The notes: generated by a model from the letters alone, not told the origin. A stretch of 57,445 bases of DNA from Paenibacillus glycanilyticus NBRC 16618 (GCF_004000805.1 NZ_BILY01000044.1:1-57445); one strand, 5' to 3'; counted from the first letter of the stretch, positions 1-8,266 are shown. Made by a program: numbers and translations.

Positions 1-295
1 CCTTCGCCGCCGCTCTCGCCGCGCGTGCTTCCGCCGCCGCCTTCAGCTTCGCCTCCTGCTCCGCATCCACCGCGCCCTCCGGCGCTGCTCCGTCCGCGTT
101 CGCGGCCTCCTTCGCCGCCGCCGCCTTCAGCTTCGCTTCCCGCTCCGCATCCACCGCGGTCGCTGGGGCCTCTGCCGGAGATTGCGGTAATTCCGCGGCA
201 GCCTTCGCTTCCTCTTCAGCTTTTATCTCTTCTGTCTTTATCTCTTCAGCTTTTATCTCTTCCGGCCTTTGCCCTTCGTCCTTCTCCTCGCTCAT
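1..295 (-). CDS. nuoC: NADH-quinone oxidoreductase subunit C (NuoC), N-terminal part only
   Basis: The reading frame starts at an ATG at 295 that overlaps the nuoB stop by four bases (ATGA) and stays open to the window edge, so about 98 codons are visible. The visible part is a low-complexity extension rich in Glu, Ala and Lys; the conserved NuoC/30-kDa domain must lie beyond the edge. It contains three copies of an E-E-I-K-A/T motif and then two copies of a 28-residue unit beginning VDAE-E/Q-EAKLKAAA (DNA repeats 84 bp apart). The identity rests on position directly after nuoA and nuoB. NuoC is part of the peripheral arm of respiratory complex I. A long acidic extension before NuoC is, as I recall, found in other Bacillales nuo operons, but I cannot check its length range here. 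Confidence 0.75.
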   Translation of the reverse strand, partial: MSEEKDEGQRPEEIKAEEIKTEEIKAEEEAKAAAELPQSPAEAPATAVDAEREAKLKAAAAKEAANADGAAPEGAVDAEQEAKLKAAAEARAARAAAK

Positions 296-810
296 CGGTC
301 CGTCACCCGCTTCCCGGTTTTCGCTTCGTAACGGATTTTTTCTTGCAGCTTGTTAATGCCGTAGATCAGCGCCGCCGGATTAGGCGGACAGCCCGGTATG
401 TAAACATCGACGGGGACGATCTGGTCTACGCCTTTCATCACCGCATAAGACTTGATATACGGTCCGCCGGCCGTCGCGCAGGAGCCCATTGCAATCACCC
501 ATTTGGGCTCGGGCATCTGGTCATACAGGCGGCGCAGCAGCGGGCCCATTTTCTTCGTCACGGTACCGGCGACAATCATCACGTCCGACTGGCGCGGCGA
601 GGTACGGAACATCACCCCGAACCGGTCAAGATCGTAATGGGAAGCGCCGGTTCCCATCATTTCAATCGCGCAGCAGGCTAGACCAAAGGTCAGCGGCCAG
701 AGCGAGTTGCTCCTCGCCCAGGCTTTAAGCTGCTCCAGCGTTCCCATAAATACGTTGCGTTCCAGCTCCTTGCGTTCCTCCAGCGATATCGACTCTAAAC
801 TGAATTCCAT
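292..810 (-). CDS. nuoB: NADH-quinone oxidoreductase subunit B (NuoB)
   Basis: This 172-residue protein is the NuoB/20-kDa subunit of complex I, which carries the terminal iron-sulfur cluster N2 that passes electrons to quinone. The four cluster ligands are visible: the adjacent pair Cys46-Cys47 in GLACCAIEMM, Cys111 in GSCATAGGPY and Cys141 in YIPGCPPNP. Length is normal for the family. The ATG at 810 follows AAGGTGCTGAA as ribosome site. The gene overlaps the end of nuoA by 16 bp and the start of nuoC by 4 bp, so the three are translationally coupled in the usual A-B-C order. Confidence 0.97.
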   Translation of the reverse strand: MEFSLESISLEERKELERNVFMGTLEQLKAWARSNSLWPLTFGLACCAIEMMGTGASHYDLDRFGVMFRTSPRQSDVMIVAGTVTKKMGPLLRRLYDQMPEPKWVIAMGSCATAGGPYIKSYAVMKGVDQIVPVDVYIPGCPPNPAALIYGINKLQEKIRYEAKTGKRVTDR

Positions 811-1205
811 TTCAGCACCTTCTTTTTCCAGGCATATAGAAGTCCGATAAACAGCATTGCCGCAAAAATGAACATCTCAACCAGCACAAAAAGGCCGAGC
901 TTATTATATGCGACGGCCCAAGGGTATAAGAAAACGGTTTCCACATCAAAGATGACAAACATTAACGCAAAGATGTAATACCGGATGTTGAAGCGCACTT
1001 GCCCTTCGCCGACCGGCTCATTGCCGCTCTCGTAGGTTGCTTGCTTCGGATCATTCGGCTTATGCGGTCTGAGCAGTCTACCGACGGTCAGCGCCGCTGC
1101 CGGGAGCAAGATCCCGAGAAAAATAAAAATAGCCACGACGACATACTGGTTGACGTAATTGTCCACACCATCGCCTCCGTCAAAGCGGACCAGCCGCTTG
1201 GTCAT
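795..1205 (-). CDS. nuoA: NADH-quinone oxidoreductase subunit A (NuoA)
   Basis: NuoA is a small membrane subunit of complex I at the junction of the membrane and peripheral arms. The 136-residue product has three hydrophobic segments (about residues 20-45, 75-95 and 105-128), with the conserved acidic stretch FVIFDVETVFLYPWA in the second helix and ESGNEPVG in the loop before it. The ATG at 1205 follows GTGAGG five bases upstream. An internal start nearer VDNYVNQY would give a more typical short N-terminus, but the upstream site has the better ribosome site. It is the first gene of the nuo operon visible here; no sigma-A promoter is obvious upstream. Confidence 0.95.
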   Translation of the reverse strand: MTKRLVRFDGGDGVDNYVNQYVVVAIFIFLGILLPAAALTVGRLLRPHKPNDPKQATYESGNEPVGEGQVRFNIRYYIFALMFVIFDVETVFLYPWAVAYNKLGLFVLVEMFIFAAMLFIGLLYAWKKKVLKWNSV

Positions 1206-1704
1206 TTTTCCTCACAATTATAACAAAAGCTTCCACAGCCGTCTATGAAAGAGTTGTTCGATTCCGCTTCCCCGAAGAGCCGGACAAGCCCGTAACGGCG
1301 CGGCTTCCCGGGAACCGCGTGTCACCCGCCGGACGCCCGGTCAGCACGATACCCGCCTGTCACACTATTAGCCTATGCTCGCCACCCCTTGCGATATCCC
1401 AAAGTTAAACAAATCCACTCGCTCATCCTAGAACGGCTATTGGCATAGCGACTCTCTTAACGATATCCCGTATCGTTAAGACTCCAACTAGCACCCGTTC
1501 TACCAATCTTAACGATCTCCCACATCGTTAAGCAGCCCAGAATTCGCACGACATTGCTACTTTTACCGCTTCACGCTTCTCTTAACGATATCCCGTATCG
1601 TTAAGACTCCCACCAGCACCCGTTCTACCAATCTTAACGATGTCCCACATCGTTAAGCAGCCCAACTCGCACTGCTTGGCGGAATCACTCCCCCTCAACG
1701 CAAT
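1206..1704. other. Long intergenic region between nuoA and the chemoreceptor gene
   Basis: No convincing gene is present. The region holds the nuo leader and, in its left-central part, the four-palindrome array described separately. The first 200 bases upstream of nuoA are GC-rich and show no strong -35/-10 pair that I can defend, although TATAAT occurs at 1217-1222 on the minus strand only 11 bases before the nuoA start. Confidence 0.6.
1456..1657. repeat. Tandem array of four 25-bp palindromes, 125-bp period
   Basis: Four near-identical inverted repeats with arms CTTAACGAT and ATCGTTAAG lie at 1456-1480, 1508-1532, 1581-1605 and 1633-1657. Copies 1 and 3 have the longer arms CTTAACGATA/TATCGTTAAG around TCCCG; copies 2 and 4 have a 7-base centre. 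The spacing 27-48-27 shows that a unit of two palindromes was duplicated with a period of exactly 125 bp, and the sequence between the palindromes of each pair (AGCACCCGTTCTACCAAT) is conserved. The arms have no U-tract on either strand, so these are not ordinary terminators. Confidence 0.9.
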
Positions 1705-1747
1705 AAAAAAGGCAGGAAGGACGCCATCCACCATGCGTCCTTCCTGC
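1705..1747 (-). terminator. Rho-independent terminator of the chemoreceptor gene
   Basis: A perfect 13-bp stem with arms at 1712-1724 and 1735-1747 (GCAGGAAGGACGC) encloses a 10-base loop and is followed on the minus strand by CTTTTTT. It lies directly after the chemoreceptor stop codon at 1756. Confidence 0.9.
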
Positions 1748-1755
1748 TCCTACAC

Positions 1756-3978
1756 TTATCTCGACCGCGACTCCGTCAGCTTGAACTGTCCCACCAGCTG
1801 CTGCAGGAACTTCGTGATCGACTCTACGCTCTCCGAGGTTTGGCGTACACTGTCCATCTCTCCGATCAGTTCCTGGACTTTGCCCTCCACGTCGGAGGAT
1901 ACCTTGCGGTTCTCCATGCTGACGAGGGCAATCCGTTCCATCAGGTTCACTACCTCGTCTACGACCTGCGATTTCCGGCTGTCCTCGCTTTGCGCCGTCT
2001 GCAGCGTGCTCGCCGCGGCCGCAACCAGCTGCGTGCCTTCCTCGACGACCTTTGTCCCTTCGTCCATCGACGCGTAAGCCTGCTTCGCTTCATCATAGAT
2101 TTGGTGCGTAATCTGATGCACTTCCTCCGTGGAACGGCGGGTCATATCGGCCAGCTTGCGGATTTCCGATGCCACAACGGCAAAGCCGCGCCCCTGCTCG
2201 CCTACGCGTGCCGCCTCGATGGAGGCGTTTAATGCAAGCAGATTCGTTTGCGCCGAGATCTCCTCGATAACCTGCAGAACGCCGCGAATCTCTTCAACCG
2301 TATGCATAAACCGGCGGATCGTATCATTCGTATCGCCGACTTTCGTGGAGATATGCTGCATTTTATCCCCGATCCGGTCCACTTCCGATTGCGCCACGGC
2401 AATCTGCTCGGCAGCCTGCAGCTCCAAGAGTCGCAGCGTATCCCTCATCTCGTCGGCGGAATGCTTCGCCATATCGATATCCTTCAACTGATTGCGGATG
2501 CTGCCGATCATATCGCCAACCTTGCGACTGACCCGCTCCGTCGACTTCGCGGTAACGGCCGCCGACTCATTCATGACATTTTGACTGGATAATACGTCCG
2601 ATGCGGCCAGCTTCACCTTCAGCATGATCCCCTCGAGCGAATCAATCATGTTGTTAATCCACTTGGCAAGCTCTCTCGTCTCATCGTTGTCGAACTTGGA
2701 AGGCTCAAGACGCTGCGTCAAATCCCCTTTACCCTCCGCGTTAATACGGATGAACCGGTTGATTCGCCGCAAATTGCGGACAACCCGGCGGGATTCCTTC
2801 CGCTGCACGGCACCGGCGACAAATTGCCCGAATACCAAAGTCCATACGCCTGCAGCTGCCGCAGTTACCCATACCGGAGCTGCCGAGGCAAGAACCGCTA
2901 CCAGCACCGCTACCAGCACGGCCTGAATGAGCGTCTGCAACAGCTGAAGCTTGCTGAAGCGCCAGCGGATGCTGCGAATCCGGTACACCTCTTCCAGGTC
3001 GCCTTCGCACATCATCCCCCATACATCCGGGCAATGCGGCATCTGAAGCGTTACGCCCTTCCCGATAACCGGGATATGGCGGTAATCCGAATAACCGGGG
3101 AATTCCACAAACAGGTTGCTGCCGTTATCAATCGTGTTGCGGACGCCGGGATGAAGCTGGCCCGTAGCCGGATCGGTGAAAATAATCTCCAGCTCCGTAT
3201 GCTCCTTGATCGAGACCATTCCCCAGTCCGTCGTAACTCCATCCTTCAAATTCTCGCCAAACGTAAACGTCCGGTCCTCGAAGCGGCTTCGCGACAATGC
3301 GGTTCCAAGCGCGATATGCTGATTCAGGTGCGGTTTTGCCATAAAAATATAGTTGTCGCCCGAGTCCGGATAGACGTGGCCGGATTCCCGCTGGATCAGA
3401 TCCCCCAGCACATCGTTCGGAACCCGACCGCATAACGTCCCTGCATATTCTCCATTCACAGTAAGGGGAAAGATGAAGAGCAGGGTCATTTTATCGTGAA
3501 AAGAAGAGGATCTTGCTCCAAGGCTTAACGTAACCGGATCGCCGTAAGGTCCATACAAGCACGGCCGCGGCTTGCCGCCGGCTCTAGCGTAGTTAAGACC
3601 CGGTTCAATCACGCTCCCGCTGCCGTAAAGCGTCCCTCTATGTTTCTCGTAGGTGGAGATGAGAACCTGTCCTTCCCGGTCAAGCAGGAACAGCTCCGTC
3701 CAGTCATTCCCTCTGGCATATGTACGTTCGAGCAGACGGGAAACGGCCAGCTTTTGTTCTTCCTGATGCAACGATTTGCCATCTATGGATACCGCCGCTA
3801 CCTGCTCCGCCAGCCGCTCGATGTACCCCCAATATTCATGCGCCCAAGAAGTAAGCAGCTCTTTGCGCGTTTCCGCAATGCCTTCAAAGATCTGTTCAAC
3901 GTCTTTCTTCATCCCATGATTCAAACGCCATGAGACCCAAAGCGGCAGTCCTTTTTTTGTACCCAGCCAGTCGAACAT
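1756..3978 (-). CDS. Methyl-accepting chemotaxis protein with N-terminal cytoplasmic sensor
   Basis: This 740-residue chemoreceptor signals to the CheA/CheW array. The signalling tip is unmistakable: residues about 567-615 include EEISAQTNLLALNASIEAAR and GRGFAVVASEIRKLA. A HAMP-like segment follows the membrane at about 391-450. The sensor precedes the membrane: residues 1-340 have no signal peptide or N-terminal helix but show a Cache-like pattern (TELFLLDREGQVL, FIFPLTVNGEYAGTL), and the only hydrophobic stretches are a hairpin at about 346-366 and 368-390. The topology therefore resembles Aer, with the sensor in the cytoplasm. Start chosen at ATG 3978, six bases after GGGGG; an ATG at 4002 would add eight residues without a ribosome site. 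No C-terminal CheR/CheB pentapeptide is seen. The ligand is unknown. Confidence 0.93.
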   Translation of the reverse strand: MFDWLGTKKGLPLWVSWRLNHGMKKDVEQIFEGIAETRKELLTSWAHEYWGYIERLAEQVAAVSIDGKSLHQEEQKLAVSRLLERTYARGNDWTELFLLDREGQVLISTYEKHRGTLYGSGSVIEPGLNYARAGGKPRPCLYGPYGDPVTLSLGARSSSFHDKMTLLFIFPLTVNGEYAGTLCGRVPNDVLGDLIQRESGHVYPDSGDNYIFMAKPHLNQHIALGTALSRSRFEDRTFTFGENLKDGVTTDWGMVSIKEHTELEIIFTDPATGQLHPGVRNTIDNGSNLFVEFPGYSDYRHIPVIGKGVTLQMPHCPDVWGMMCEGDLEEVYRIRSIRWRFSKLQLLQTLIQAVLVAVLVAVLASAAPVWVTAAAAGVWTLVFGQFVAGAVQRKESRRVVRNLRRINRFIRINAEGKGDLTQRLEPSKFDNDETRELAKWINNMIDSLEGIMLKVKLAASDVLSSQNVMNESAAVTAKSTERVSRKVGDMIGSIRNQLKDIDMAKHSADEMRDTLRLLELQAAEQIAVAQSEVDRIGDKMQHISTKVGDTNDTIRRFMHTVEEIRGVLQVIEEISAQTNLLALNASIEAARVGEQGRGFAVVASEIRKLADMTRRSTEEVHQITHQIYDEAKQAYASMDEGTKVVEEGTQLVAAAASTLQTAQSEDSRKSQVVDEVVNLMERIALVSMENRKVSSDVEGKVQELIGEMDSVRQTSESVESITKFLQQLVGQFKLTESRSR

Positions 3979-4123
3979 GTGCATCCCCCATATCCTGGTC
4001 ATCTAGTATTTATGTCATATATACTAACATATGAATTGATAAATTTTGATAGATATGTAAGGTATTTTTCGCCATTTTGTATAATTTTTTAAACTTTTTT
4101 GTTACATAAGCACTAAATGCGTC

Positions 4124-4170
4124 GAAAAAAGGCCGTCCTTAGACTCATATCGCGAGCTTAGGACAGCCTT
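4124..4170 (-). terminator. Terminator after the siderophore permease gene
   Basis: On the minus strand AAGGCTGTCCTAAG pairs with CTTAGGACGGCCTT (one mismatch) and is followed by TTTTTT. It lies 15 bases after the permease stop codon. Confidence 0.88.
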
Positions 4171-4184
4171 CCTTCCATAACCTT

Positions 4185-6236
4185 CTATTTTTTGCCAGAA
4201 CGATACATCAGATACATAAAATACGGCGCTCCGATAACCGCCGCTACCAGTCCGGACGGCAGCTCTTTGGGAGCAAGCAGCGACCGTCCCACCGTGTCGG
4301 CGAGGACCAGCAGCAAAGCCCCGAGCAAAGCCGTTAAAGGAACAAGCTTGCGGTATTTCGGTCCAACCAGCATGCGCGTCATATGAGGGGCGATGAGTCC
4401 GATAAAACCAATCGAGCCTACCGTCGCAACGGCTGCCGCGGCCATGGCAACGCCAACCCCGCCAATGACGAGCCGTGTACGGTCAACGCGAAGGCCCAGA
4501 TTCGTGACGGTCGCATCCGAGAATTGAAGAACATCCACTTTGCGTGCCAGGTACCAAGCAACCGGCAGCAGGATAATCGGCCAGAACACGAGCTGCCAGA
4601 AATCATCCCAGTTGCGCGCGTAAGTCGTTCCGGATAACCATACAAGCGCAGATGCCAGCGTCAGCTTCATGCGGATAACGAGCACCTGAACGATTGCGCT
4701 GGCCATCGATGAGACGGCAAGACCAATCAGGGCGACGACCGAAGGATTAAAGGAGCTTTTTCGCCCGAGCAGGAACACGATTACCGCAGCGCCTACCGCA
4801 CCGATAAAAGCACCCGCAGGCAGCCATTGCACCGATACCTGCGTAAATACGGCGAGCATCAGCATAGCCCCAACGCTAGCCCCGCCTGTTACGCCGATAA
4901 TGGACGGATCCGCCAGCGGGTTCCGGACAACTCCTTGCAGCAGCAAGCCGCTTACGGCAAGCGTGGCGCCGGCAAGCGCGGCCACCAGCGTACGGGGGAT
5001 CCTCATCTCGACAATACGCTGCGTACTGTCCGCCCCGTGGCCGAACAAAGCGTTAACGACATCCGCTACCGGAATGCGCAAGCTTCCGAATGCAAGACTG
5101 ACAATAAGACTTGCAACGAGCAGCAGCGAGAATATCGCCACCCACCAGCCAAACGGTACTTTCGTAGCCGAACGTCCAGGCGAAGTCCCTGTCTGCGGCG
5201 CCCCTTCCTTGCGGGCCTTTACCGTACGCAGGACAAGCCAAGCAAGCCATGGGCCTCCGATAAGCGCCGTTACGGCACCGGCAGGCAAAGGTCCAAGCGA
5301 ATATTTGAAATGTATCGCGATGGCATCCGAGCCAATAACGATAATAGCTCCCCATAGGAAAGACAGCGGAAGCAGCACAGCATGCCGCTTAGCTCCTAAC
5401 ATCCGCATGAGATGCGGCGCTATCAGGCCCACGAAGCCGATTGGACCAACGACGCTGACGGCAGCTGCCGCGAGCAATACGGCGATGCCAAGACCCGTAA
5501 GGCGGATCCGTCCGACCTTTTGCCCCAGCGAGGTAACCGTATCCTCATCGAGCTCCATTAGATCCCATTTGCCCGCGAGCAGAAAAGCAAGCAGAAAGCA
5601 GCCGATAATCCAAGGCCATGCGTGCTGAACGCCGCCCCAATCATTTTGCACAAGCGAGCCGGAGCCCCACATGAACAACCCTTGCGTCTTTTGTTCATGA
5701 AATAATTGAAGCACGCCTGTAAAAGCAGCCGCGGTCATTGTAACGATCATCCCGGACAAAGCAAGCCGCACAGGAGACGCCTTTGTACCTCCCGCCATGA
5801 CAAAAGCCGCCGCGGCAGCAGCAATTGCACCGATGAACGTAAGCAGCAGGGGGAAGCCCATTGCAAGCCCCGGGAACATAATCGTTCCTACCGTCAGGGC
5901 GAGAAAAGCCCCCGCGTTAATGCCCAGCGTGCCGGCGGACGCGAGCGGATTGCGGGTCACATTTTGAAATAACGCGCCGGCCACGGCCAACGCCCCGCCT
6001 GTCAGAATGCCGATCACCATGCGGGGCAGCCGGACTGTCCACAATATTTGATGCTCCAATACGGGAGTCGATTCAAAAATAGCCCGCCATACGGTCTTCA
6101 CCGGTATAGCGGCTTCCCCAAGTGTCAGGTGATAAGAAGCTAAAGCAAGGAGCAGCAGAAGACCCGCCGCTGATAACAGCAGCGGGCTCCAGATGCCCTT
6201 ACTTGTTTCCTTTGTAATTTGCAGGTTCGTATTCAT
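4185..6236 (-). CDS. Fused iron-siderophore ABC permease (FhuB-like, two FecCD domains)
   Basis: The 683-residue protein consists of two FecCD/BtuC-type permease domains in one chain, the FhuB arrangement, each expected to span the membrane about ten times. The duplicated hallmark before the coupling helix is visible in both halves: GLIAPHLMRMLG (about residue 275) and GLIAPHMTRMLVG (about 620). It should form the whole transmembrane channel for a ferric siderophore. Its ATG at 6236 shares one base with the stop codon of the receptor gene (TAATG), so the two are translationally coupled. No ATPase gene is nearby; in Bacillales such systems often share a FhuC/YusV-type ATPase encoded elsewhere. 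The specific siderophore cannot be read from the sequence. Confidence 0.95.
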   Translation of the reverse strand: MNTNLQITKETSKGIWSPLLLSAAGLLLLLALASYHLTLGEAAIPVKTVWRAIFESTPVLEHQILWTVRLPRMVIGILTGGALAVAGALFQNVTRNPLASAGTLGINAGAFLALTVGTIMFPGLAMGFPLLLTFIGAIAAAAAAFVMAGGTKASPVRLALSGMIVTMTAAAFTGVLQLFHEQKTQGLFMWGSGSLVQNDWGGVQHAWPWIIGCFLLAFLLAGKWDLMELDEDTVTSLGQKVGRIRLTGLGIAVLLAAAAVSVVGPIGFVGLIAPHLMRMLGAKRHAVLLPLSFLWGAIIVIGSDAIAIHFKYSLGPLPAGAVTALIGGPWLAWLVLRTVKARKEGAPQTGTSPGRSATKVPFGWWVAIFSLLLVASLIVSLAFGSLRIPVADVVNALFGHGADSTQRIVEMRIPRTLVAALAGATLAVSGLLLQGVVRNPLADPSIIGVTGGASVGAMLMLAVFTQVSVQWLPAGAFIGAVGAAVIVFLLGRKSSFNPSVVALIGLAVSSMASAIVQVLVIRMKLTLASALVWLSGTTYARNWDDFWQLVFWPIILLPVAWYLARKVDVLQFSDATVTNLGLRVDRTRLVIGGVGVAMAAAAVATVGSIGFIGLIAPHMTRMLVGPKYRKLVPLTALLGALLLVLADTVGRSLLAPKELPSGLVAAVIGAPYFMYLMYRSGKK

Positions 6237-7276
6237 TAGCCGAGCGCTTCAAGCGTGCGTTCTACAAGAAGCTTTGCAGACAATGGACCGCCAAACGGCC
6301 AGATGCCTTTCATGTCGTACACGCGATTTTCTTTTGCAAAGTTCAGGTTCTTGTATACTTCATTCTTGGGAAGCAGCTCGCTAAAGACGGTATCCGTCGC
6401 GCTTGTCGTGTACAATACGCTTGCATCCGGCGTTTTGGTCAGACCTTCGATATCCGTTTCCGAATAGCCGTATTGCTGGAACGTGCTGTCCTGATGCGCA
6501 TTCTTCAAACCGATCTTCGCGAGAATCGCCATAGCCATCGAGTTGTCTGTGAACAGACGGAAGGTTGCTACGCCTTCATTGGTCCAAGCTTGCGTGAATA
6601 CAACCTCTTGCCCCTCTTTGCCTGCGCTAGCCAGCTTCGCTTTGGACTCATCGTAGTAGCTATGCAGATCGGCCAGTACTTTCTCGCCTTCCGCTTTTTT
6701 GCCCAAAGCATCCGCAATGGCCGAGAAGGTTTGTTCCATTTCGCTGTATTGGTCAAGTCCGCCCTCTTCCGGATACGGGTTAAAAATAAGCGTAGGCGCA
6801 ATAGCCGACAATTGATCGTAAATCGCTTCGTGGCGGAAGTTTACGCCGATAATCAAGTCCGGCTCAAGGCTGGTGATCGTCTCGATGCTTGGCTCTTGGC
6901 GCGTGCCTACATCAACAACCGTTGCATCCAGCTTTGGATCAATAGCTCCGTACCACTCCCCGTAGCCCTTCACATCCGCTACGCCGGCAGGCTGTACGCC
7001 AAGCGCGATCAGATCCTCCGCATAGGTCCACTCCAGAACAACGACCTTCTTAGGCGTTCCGGTAATTTTCGTTTCGCCAAGCGCATGCTTGACGGTGCGT
7101 TCCGCCGTCTCGTTAGCTGTTGTATTTGTGCTTGCATTTGCATTCGCGTTTGAGCTTGCTTGCTCGGACTCTTGCTTGTTATTCCCTGCATTGCCTGCGT
7201 TGTTGCCGCCTCCGCATGCAGCGAGGAATACCATCATTGCCACAAGAATGAGACCTGTCCATTTCATTTGTTTCAT
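6236..7276 (-). CDS. Iron-siderophore substrate-binding lipoprotein
   Basis: This 346-residue protein is an FhuD/FecB-type periplasmic-binding fold tethered to the outer membrane face as a lipoprotein. The signal peptide ends in a lipobox (VFLAAC, Cys21), followed by a Gly/Asn/Ser-rich linker to about residue 60. The binding domain has the typical KVVVLEWTYAEDLIALGVQP opening and IETITSLEPDLIIGVN. The ATG at 7276 has GGGGG seven bases upstream. The gene leads a two-gene operon with the fused permease and is preceded by a promoter covered with Fur boxes, so it should be induced by iron starvation. It captures the ferric siderophore and delivers it to the permease. Confidence 0.95.
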   Translation of the reverse strand: MKQMKWTGLILVAMMVFLAACGGGNNAGNAGNNKQESEQASSNANANASTNTTANETAERTVKHALGETKITGTPKKVVVLEWTYAEDLIALGVQPAGVADVKGYGEWYGAIDPKLDATVVDVGTRQEPSIETITSLEPDLIIGVNFRHEAIYDQLSAIAPTLIFNPYPEEGGLDQYSEMEQTFSAIADALGKKAEGEKVLADLHSYYDESKAKLASAGKEGQEVVFTQAWTNEGVATFRLFTDNSMAMAILAKIGLKNAHQDSTFQQYGYSETDIEGLTKTPDASVLYTTSATDTVFSELLPKNEVYKNLNFAKENRVYDMKGIWPFGGPLSAKLLVERTLEALG

Positions 7277-7294
7277 TGCTAGACCCCCATAAAA

Positions 7295-7353
7295 TGATTA
7301 TCATTCTCAATAATTACTTTCTCAATGATAAGGATTATCATTATCTAAGTCAA
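7295..7353 (-). promoter_or_regulatory. Sigma-A promoter with two Fur boxes
   Basis: On the minus strand TTGACT (7348-7353) and TATCAT (7325-7330) are 17 bases apart. A 7-1-7 Fur box, TGATAAGGATTATCA at 7326-7340, matches the consensus TGATAATNATTATCA at all but one position and sits in the spacer; a second at 7295-7309 (TGATTATCATTCTCA) matches at 13 of 15 and covers the start of transcription. This placement should give tight iron repression. Confidence 0.9.
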
Positions 7354-7377
7354 TAGAAATGAACCATCTTTTGGACA

Positions 7378-7430
7378 GAAAAAATAACCTGTCACCACAT
7401 GATCATAAATTGTTCATGTCTGACAGGTCA
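7378..7430. terminator. Terminator between the phosphatase gene and the siderophore operon
   Basis: Arms ACCTGTCA (7387-7394) and TGACAGGT (7421-7428), extended by ACATGA/TCATGT inside, form a long interrupted stem with an 11-base loop. Minus-strand transcripts then meet TTATTTTTT, so it mainly serves the phosphatase gene. Confidence 0.8.
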
Positions 7431-7450
7431 TTTATTTATCGCTAAATCTT

Positions 7451-8266
7451 TTATTTGCCGAACAAGGATTTAATCTTGCCCCAGCCTCCCGATTTCGCGG
7501 CCTGCTGCACAAGATTCGGTTGATCGGATAACTCTCTGGCATTCCAGATCGCCTGCGCATTACGTTCGAAATACCTTCTCCATACCGGCCCCAGCTCGGA
7601 TTCGATCCGTTCATAGGCCTCCTTCATCTTGAAGCTCCGCCACTCCAGATGATGAGCATCGGAAGATACCAAATGAATAAGACCACGCCTGCAGAGCGTC
7701 CAAGCCGATTTCTCAATCCCTCTTCCGAAGCCTCCCAGCAAGGAATGAGTCGTTACCTGCGCATAAGCGCCAAGCTCTACCAGCTCAGCCAGACGGTCCG
7801 GATTCTGAACCACCTCCGCATTCCGCTCCGGATGGGCTATGACGGCACGGACGCCTAGCAGGCGCAGTTCGTATACGACCTGCTCCATCGATTTGGGAAT
7901 CTGCGAGGAGGGCATTTCTATGAGTACATAAGGAGATTCGCCCATCGTCAGCAGCTTTCCGCTTTGCCAGTTGGACAAAAACTCGGAATGGATCCGTATC
8001 TCCTGCCCCGACTGAATCTTCAGGGGGATAGCGAGCTCGCTTAATCTACTGTTCAATTCGGCAACCAGCTCTATTACCGTTTCTTTGTCATTGCTATATT
8101 TGCCGTCGTAATGATGGGGAGTCGCTATAATCCCCGTAATTCCTTCAGCAGCCGCTGCACGGGCCATCTGAATCGAGTGCTCCCAATCCGCCGCACCATC
8201 ATCGATGCCAGGCAAAATATGTGTATGTATATCAATCATGCCAGTGCCCCCTGCTCTACCGTTCAT
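7451..8266 (-). CDS. Metal-dependent tyrosine-protein phosphatase (CpsB/CapC/YwqE family)
   Basis: The 271-residue protein is a PHP-fold phosphatase of the family that dephosphorylates bacterial tyrosine kinases controlling exopolysaccharide synthesis. The metal-binding motifs are present: MIDIHTHILPGIDDG at the N-terminus, IIATPHHYDGKY, RAVIAHPERNAEV and SSDAHHLEW. The start is taken at ATG 8266, which follows GGAGGAAATAAG; an ATG at 8239 directly before IDIHTH also has a GGGGG site and would fit the usual family N-terminus. No cognate kinase or polysaccharide polymerase gene is adjacent, so its partner must be encoded elsewhere. It lies just after the atp operon terminator. Confidence 0.9.
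   Translation of the reverse strand: MNGRAGGTGMIDIHTHILPGIDDGAADWEHSIQMARAAAAEGITGIIATPHHYDGKYSNDKETVIELVAELNSRLSELAIPLKIQSGQEIRIHSEFLSNWQSGKLLTMGESPYVLIEMPSSQIPKSMEQVVYELRLLGVRAVIAHPERNAEVVQNPDRLAELVELGAYAQVTTHSLLGGFGRGIEKSAWTLCRRGLIHLVSSDAHHLEWRSFKMKEAYERIESELGPVWRRYFERNAQAIWNARELSDQPNLVQQAAKSGGWGKIKSLFGK

Noticed and set aside
1456..1657. CRISPR array
   Set aside because: Repeats are fully palindromic, only four copies, spacers of 27 and 48 bases are themselves repeated, and no cas gene is near.
2824..3435. 203-codon plus-strand frame opposite the chemoreceptor
   Set aside because: Antisense to a confident gene; no motif or ribosome site.
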